A stretch of 9,117 nt of DNA, from positions 6,769 through 15,885 of the forward strand of contig MGQN01000038.1 in assembly GCA_001797845.1 (NCBI GenBank), read 5' to 3'. The position numbers and the translations under genes are program-made. The first letter of the stretch is position 1; every line of letters starts with the position of its first letter. This DNA is from Deltaproteobacteria bacterium RBG_16_44_11. GTDB taxonomy: Bacteria > Desulfobacterota > Syntrophia > Syntrophales > Smithellaceae. The notes below the pieces were generated by a model. That model was not told where the DNA came from. It ran no database searches and was given only the letters and a program-made list of their open reading frames with translations. This document shows positions 5,400 through 9,117 of the stretch, in pieces.

Positions 5400-6785
5400 A
5401 TGTCCATACGCTACTATAGTACAAATCGTTATTTGAATGATGTCGCGGGAATTAATCCTTTTGGCGGCAAAGTTTCTTTTAAAGAAGCCTTGCTTGCCGG
5501 ACAGGCGCCGGACGAAGGATTATTTGTGCCCGATTCCATTCCAAAGCTTTCTTTGCCCGACGTTCAAAAACTAAAAGGGAAACCTTATTGGGAAACGGCA
5601 CTGCTTGTGGCGAGGGCTTTTCTGGCTGATGAGTTTTCCGATGAAATCCTTAAAAGTGTGGTCAAGGACGCTTACAATTTTTCCGTGCCTTTGGAAGAAG
5701 TATTTCCAAAGGCCTATTTAATGCGTTTGGATCAAGGCCCTACAGCATCATTTAAAGATTTTGCCGCGCGGATGATGGCGAGACTCATGAGTCATTGCCG
5801 TCCGCAAGGTGAGCGTATCAATATTCTGGTGGCCACATCCGGCGATACCGGCAGCGCCGTGGGTGAATCGTTTAAAGGAGTCGCGGGAATTGATGTCACT
5901 ATCCTTTATCCGGGTAGGGAAGTAAGCCCGCGGCAGAAAAAACAGCTCGACACGATAGGCGGGAATGTTGCGGCTCTTTGTGTGGAAGGTAAATTCGATG
6001 ATTGTCAGAATCTGGTCAAACAGGCGTTTGCCGATTCTTCTCTTTCTAAGTTTAATTTATCATCTGCTAATTCGATTAACTTCGGCCGGATTTTGCCGCA
6101 AATTATTTACTATATTTACGCATACGCTCAACTGGCGCAAGCCGGAGAGGAAGTTATTTTTTCCGTGCCCTCTGGAAATTTCGGCAACGCTCTGGGCTGT
6201 GAATACGCGCGCCGCATGGGTTTACCGGTGGCTAAGCTCGTTATGCCCACCAATGAAAACGACGAATTTCCCGTCTTTTTAGAATGCGGCAGATACAAAA
6301 AGGTCTCTCCTTCACGCGCTTGTATCTCTAACGCCATGAATGTCGGACATCCCAGCAATCTGGCGCGATTCTTTGAATTGTACGACGGCACTGTTGACCG
6401 GACGGGATATGTGCATCGTTATCCTGACCTGGAAGAAATGCGGCGATATATCTATTCGATAAGTGTTTCGGATGAACAAACCAGAAAAACCATAAGGAGC
6501 GTCTATGAGCGGTATCATGTGGTTTTAGAGCAACACGGGGCTGTGGGCTGGTCTGGCCTGGAGGCTTATATGAAAAAAACTACCGGCAAGAAATTGGCTA
6601 TCTGTCTGGAAACCGCTCATCCGGCAAAATTTCCGGAAGAGATTCAAAAACTTTTGGGATTAAAACTGGATTTGCCGGAGGGAATGAAAGATATTGACCA
6701 TCGCACAGGCAGCGCTATCTCCATGACAAATAATTACGATGATTTCAAAAAGCATCTGCAAAAAAATTTAAAGGTTAAAGAATAA
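5400..6785 (+). CDS. thrC: Threonine synthase
   Basis: PLP-dependent enzyme that turns O-phospho-homoserine into threonine, the last step of the pathway. From the ATG at 5400 it has 461 residues. The N-terminus MSIRYYSTNR matches the usual opening of the family. GPTASFKDFAARMM (113-126) carries the PLP Schiff-base lysine Lys119; TSGDTGSAVGESFKG (146-160) and SVPSGNFGNALG (255-266) are the substrate and PLP-phosphate binding loops. An in-frame ATG at 5358 would add 14 residues, but it has no ribosome binding site, whereas 5400 has AGAAGG (5386-5391) eight bases upstream. The gene is divergent from selD, apparently monocistronic, and convergent with mobB with only 35 bases between the two stops and no obvious terminator there. 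The family is the long (about 450-500 residue) bacterial/fungal-type threonine synthase. No damage is seen. Confidence 0.95.
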   Translation: MSIRYYSTNRYLNDVAGINPFGGKVSFKEALLAGQAPDEGLFVPDSIPKLSLPDVQKLKGKPYWETALLVARAFLADEFSDEILKSVVKDAYNFSVPLEEVFPKAYLMRLDQGPTASFKDFAARMMARLMSHCRPQGERINILVATSGDTGSAVGESFKGVAGIDVTILYPGREVSPRQKKQLDTIGGNVAALCVEGKFDDCQNLVKQAFADSSLSKFNLSSANSINFGRILPQIIYYIYAYAQLAQAGEEVIFSVPSGNFGNALGCEYARRMGLPVAKLVMPTNENDEFPVFLECGRYKKVSPSRACISNAMNVGHPSNLARFFELYDGTVDRTGYVHRYPDLEEMRRYIYSISVSDEQTRKTIRSVYERYHVVLEQHGAVGWSGLEAYMKKTTGKKLAICLETAHPAKFPEEIQKLLGLKLDLPEGMKDIDHRTGSAISMTNNYDDFKKHLQKNLKVKE

Positions 6786-6820
6786 AGTGCAGAGGAGCAT
6801 GACAATTTGCTGTTTGCCGG

Positions 6821-7315
6821 CTATTTCAGAAATTTATTTTCTATTAAATCGACAAGGCTTTGGGGATCATTAATATCAAAACAAGGAACGCCAATATCCA
6901 GTTTTATATCCGCGGCAATCGCCAGCAAATTATCTTCTTTTCTGCACAAAGGTGCGCGGTTGAGGTCAGAGCGAAAAACTTCAATTTTGGGGAAAGGATT
7001 GCCTTTGTATCCTTCGGTAAGAATTATGTCCGCGTTTCTAATATATTTGTCTCTAATTTCATCAAGCGAGTGATTATGGTCAACATCCTGGATTAACGCC
7101 AGCTGATGTGGTGAAGAAACTATTGTTGTATTCGCCCCGGCCTTTTTATGCCGCCAGCTATCCTTGCCTTCATGGTCAATATCAAATCCATGCATATTAT
7201 GCTTTATTGTTGCGACTCGATAGCCTCTTTTCACCAATTCGGGAATTAGTTTTTCCAGCAGGGTTGTTTTGCCGGCATTGGATTTGCCGACTATGGAAAC
7301 AATAGGTATAATCAT
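6821..7315 (-). CDS. mobB: Molybdopterin-guanine dinucleotide biosynthesis protein B
   Basis: P-loop GTPase-like accessory protein that assists MobA in attaching GMP to molybdopterin for molybdenum or tungsten enzymes. It has 164 residues from the ATG at 7315. GKSNAGKT (residues 10-17) is the Walker A motif; VATIKHNMHGFDIDHEGKD (34-52) is the typical MobB stretch after it; ADIILTEGYKG (95-104 region) is the Walker B-like stretch with the family TEGYK signature. The frame stays open upstream to a TTG at 7447, but those 44 residues match nothing in MobB and the protein family starts right before the P-loop, so I exclude them. The ribosome binding site of the chosen start is poor (AGGA about 14 bases upstream). 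No mobA or moa/moe gene is adjacent. Convergent with thrC. Confidence 0.92.
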   Translation of the reverse strand: MIIPIVSIVGKSNAGKTTLLEKLIPELVKRGYRVATIKHNMHGFDIDHEGKDSWRHKKAGANTTIVSSPHQLALIQDVDHNHSLDEIRDKYIRNADIILTEGYKGNPFPKIEVFRSDLNRAPLCRKEDNLLAIAADIKLDIGVPCFDINDPQSLVDLIENKFLK

Positions 7316-7558
7316 TCTTGTTAAAATTGTCCTAAGAAATAAAGAAATTTTGGGAGTACCTGCAAAAAAAGTAAAACGCCGCGTGTTTCTAAATTCATAA
7401 CATATAATTTCTCGTTTGCCAATTTTGAAGATGGAATTATTGTCCAATAGTAGCTAATGCTCTTTGCCTTTGCCGACTGTCGGAAAAAGTATAGCCGGGC
7501 AGCCTATTAAATCCTCCTGTTAACATAGATAGGGTATGGATTTTTCTCTTTATATTTC

Positions 7559-7587
7559 TTGACAGAAAAGGTGTTTCCTGTTAATAA
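7559..7587 (+). promoter_or_regulatory. Possible promoter for the binding-protein gene
   Basis: TTGACA (7559-7564) is a perfect -35 box; 17 bases later stands TAATAA (7582-7587), a weak -10. If used, the transcript would have a leader of about 240 bases that includes the palindromes at 7609-7684. Confidence 0.35.
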
Positions 7588-7608
7588 ATATTCGTAAATT
7601 GAAGATAA

Positions 7609-7626
7609 ATTTAGATAACTCTAAAT
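7609..7626. repeat. Perfect 7-bp inverted repeat, possible operator
   Basis: ATTTAGA-TAAC-TCTAAAT lies about 20 bases downstream of the candidate -10 box at 7582-7587, a position suitable for a repressor site or a small leader hairpin. It is AT-rich, so chance is possible. Confidence 0.3.
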
Positions 7627-7836
7627 CAAATAGGGACGTGCTTCAATGTTCTATGTAAATGGTCATCCAATCAATAGCCGGCTAATTTTACTGCCAACAA
7701 CAAGCAAGAAAAAAAATATCCTAAAAAAAATTATTATTCAAATTAACATGCTAATATTTCATGCTATATGAAGTGTTTAAGATATTGAATATATTTGTAA
7801 ATTGCATTTGTTAAATTTTATCGGGAGGGATTATAA

Positions 7837-9117
7837 ATGATTAAGATATTTATCTGTTTTCTGTCAGCAATGTTCACAACCGGCCTCCTTTTTATGGCAA
7901 CGGTAACCTCTTCAATAGCGGCAGAAACAATTAAATTAGGCGCTGTTTTACCTTTAGCGGAAATTACTGGTAAAGACGCGTCGAGGTCTATGCAATTGGC
8001 TGTAAAACAAATCAATGCTGCCGGCGGTTTGTTGGGAAGGCAAGTGGAGTTAATCATCGTTGATGATGAAATGAAAGCTGATAAGGCGGTGGCGGCTGTA
8101 GAAAAATTAGTCAATACGGATAAAGTCGATATAATTGTTGGAGGTACAAATAACGCCACAACTATGGAAGTAATACCTGCATTGAAAAAATATACAAAAG
8201 TAACGGTTTGGATGGGAGCTTCTTCAAAAAAAGTAGAAGATGCCCTGGAAGGGCAGGACTGGTTTTTCCATCTTCATGCCTGGGATTATCAACTGGGCGC
8301 GTATTATGAAAAAATGTGGAGAGAAATTGTACAGAAATACCCGGCTGTTAAAAGGAAAAAAATATTTGCCGCGTATAAGGAAGATCCCTTTGGTTCCGAT
8401 ATTTATAGTGTCGCCAGTCCTTCAGCCATGGCTTATTCAAATGTGATGCAGGGTGAGGCTTACAAGGGCGTTGCTGCCGACGGTACCGATTATCGTGCAT
8501 TATTAAAAAAAGCCAGAATATTTGGAGCGGATATTTTTATCTGGGAGGGCTCGGAAAAAGATGCCATACCAATGTTGGAAGAAGCTAAAAATAGCGGTTT
8601 TGCACCGCCCGTTTACTTAGGCGCTCCTTTGCTATGGCCTGCTGACTTTGGTAAGCAGATCGGCTCTGATGGGGTTATGTTTTACGGCTACTGGCATGAT
8701 TCCGTAAAAAGCAGGAATAAAGCAAGCAGTGAATATAGTGCCGCGTTCAATACTGAATTCAAAGAAGCTCCGGCTACTTATTTTGGTCCGCTTGCTTATA
8801 CCAATATAATGATTGTTGCCAATGCCATCAAAAAAGCAGGTTCTTTGGACAGAGAGGCTCTAATAAGCGCCATGGCGGCGACAAACTATGAATCCCCTGT
8901 GGGTGACACATTTGCTTTTGCCAGAAGTTTGGGCATTAAGTACCAGGCGGGAGCTTATCCCAAGCTGATACAATGGCAAAGTGGAAGCGCAAAAATTATC
9001 TGGCCTTGGGAATTGGCCACCGGCAAATTGATTTATCCGTTTCCGGCCCAGGGTTTCGCTAAAGTGCCACCATTGGAAGAAGCAAAGAAACCCCCTGTTG
9101 TCGCGCCTAAGCCGCCT
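7837..9117 (+). CDS. ABC transporter substrate-binding protein, LivJ/Peripla_BP_6 family (cut by window edge)
   Basis: Periplasmic ligand-binding component of a branched-chain amino acid / amide type ABC importer; 427 codons are visible and no stop is reached. Residues 1-29 form a Sec signal peptide (short basic start, hydrophobic core CFLSAMFTTGLLFMATV, cleavage likely after SIAA). The mature protein starts ETIKLGAVLPLAEITGKDA, then LAVKQINAAGGLLGRQVEL, the type I periplasmic binding fold opening; IIVGGTNNATTMEVIPAL is the ligand-contact loop region. GQIGSDGV- and GPLAYTNIMIVANAIKKAGS-like stretches further on also match the family. GGGAGG at 7823-7828 sets the start. There is no lipobox cysteine. 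The visible end is an unusual Pro/Lys-rich tail (EEAKKPPVVAPKPP) after the globular domain. Ligand unknown; permease and ATPase genes would be expected to the right. Confidence 0.92.
   Translation, partial: MIKIFICFLSAMFTTGLLFMATVTSSIAAETIKLGAVLPLAEITGKDASRSMQLAVKQINAAGGLLGRQVELIIVDDEMKADKAVAAVEKLVNTDKVDIIVGGTNNATTMEVIPALKKYTKVTVWMGASSKKVEDALEGQDWFFHLHAWDYQLGAYYEKMWREIVQKYPAVKRKKIFAAYKEDPFGSDIYSVASPSAMAYSNVMQGEAYKGVAADGTDYRALLKKARIFGADIFIWEGSEKDAIPMLEEAKNSGFAPPVYLGAPLLWPADFGKQIGSDGVMFYGYWHDSVKSRNKASSEYSAAFNTEFKEAPATYFGPLAYTNIMIVANAIKKAGSLDREALISAMAATNYESPVGDTFAFARSLGIKYQAGAYPKLIQWQSGSAKIIWPWELATGKLIYPFPAQGFAKVPPLEEAKKPPVVAPKPP

Larger units (their letters stand above)
7316..7836. other. Gene-poor interval between mobB and the binding-protein gene
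   Basis: About 520 AT-rich bases in which I find no convincing gene or RNA gene. They hold a candidate promoter (7559-7587) and several short dyads: CCGAC-T-GTCGG (7473-7483), ATTTAGA-TAAC-TCTAAAT (7609-7626), TAGCCGGCTA (7675-7684) and TTCAT-N5-ATGAA (7758-7772). CATGCTA occurs twice, 13 bases apart (7747-7753 and 7760-7766). The part before about 7450 should contain the mobB promoter; TTGGCA-17-TATGAA near 7396-7424 on the minus strand is a weak candidate. A long, AT-rich leader with palindromes suits a regulated transporter gene, but no known riboswitch could be matched. Confidence 0.5.

Noticed and set aside
7450..7560. Moco or c-di-GMP riboswitch upstream of mobB (GGCAAAGGCAAAGAGC on the minus strand)
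   Set aside because: Some GCAAA-like words occur, but I could not find the pairing stems and conserved blocks of either class.
7646..7771. 41-codon plus-strand frame (MFYVNGHPINSRL...)
   Set aside because: Only a weak AGGGA upstream, Lys/Ile-rich product expected from AT-rich DNA, no recognisable similarity; it overlaps palindromic leader sequence.

Overview
The window looks like ordinary chromosome from an anaerobic Gram-negative bacterium, most likely of the Deltaproteobacteria / Desulfobacterota type (Syntrophales-like). This is an inference. It rests on moderate GC, the style of the MobB, FmdB-like and threonine synthase proteins, a branched-chain-amino-acid-type binding protein with a Sec signal peptide, and a selenoprotein. 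I see no tRNA, rRNA, insertion sequence or CRISPR array.

Layout. (1) 1-926, minus strand: a small gene for a protein of 16 perfect glycine-led five-residue repeats, then ddl (D-Ala-D-Ala ligase), cut by the left edge. (2) 927-1102: a compact divergent control region with one good sigma-70-type promoter on each strand. (3) 1103-1937, plus strand: a two-gene unit, an HExxH putative metalloprotein followed one base later by an FmdB-type zinc ribbon protein. (4) 2018-5208, minus strand: a probable operon selD - DHH/DHHA1 phosphoesterase - GalT-like HIT-superfamily nucleotidylyltransferase. (5) 5209-5399: a second divergent control region. (6) 5400-6785, plus strand: threonine synthase (thrC), convergent with mobB (6821-7315, minus). 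(7) 7316-7836: about 520 bases without a convincing gene, holding a candidate promoter and several small palindromes. (8) 7837 to the right edge, plus strand: a periplasmic substrate-binding protein of the LivJ family, still open at the end of the window.

Main result. A plain stop-to-stop reading of selD starts at a TTG inside the gene and yields 317 residues without the catalytic loop. Reading upstream through one in-frame TGA recovers the missing N-terminus, MEEKKILRLTQTVQGAG-Sec-ACK, with its own ATG and ribosome binding site. The TGA falls exactly where SelD has its catalytic Cys/Sec. Seven bases after it lies a perfect 9-bp hairpin with a 5-base loop, which fits a bacterial SECIS element. 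SelD here is therefore very probably itself a selenoprotein of 350 residues, so the cell should have selA, selB and selC elsewhere, and expression of the selenium donor enzyme depends on its own product.

The other genes are housekeeping or anabolic: cell wall (Ddl), threonine synthesis, molybdenum cofactor (MobB) and solute uptake. MobB and SelD fit together loosely, because molybdenum- or tungsten-dependent formate dehydrogenases are common selenoproteins in such anaerobes. No such enzyme is in the window, so that link is inference.
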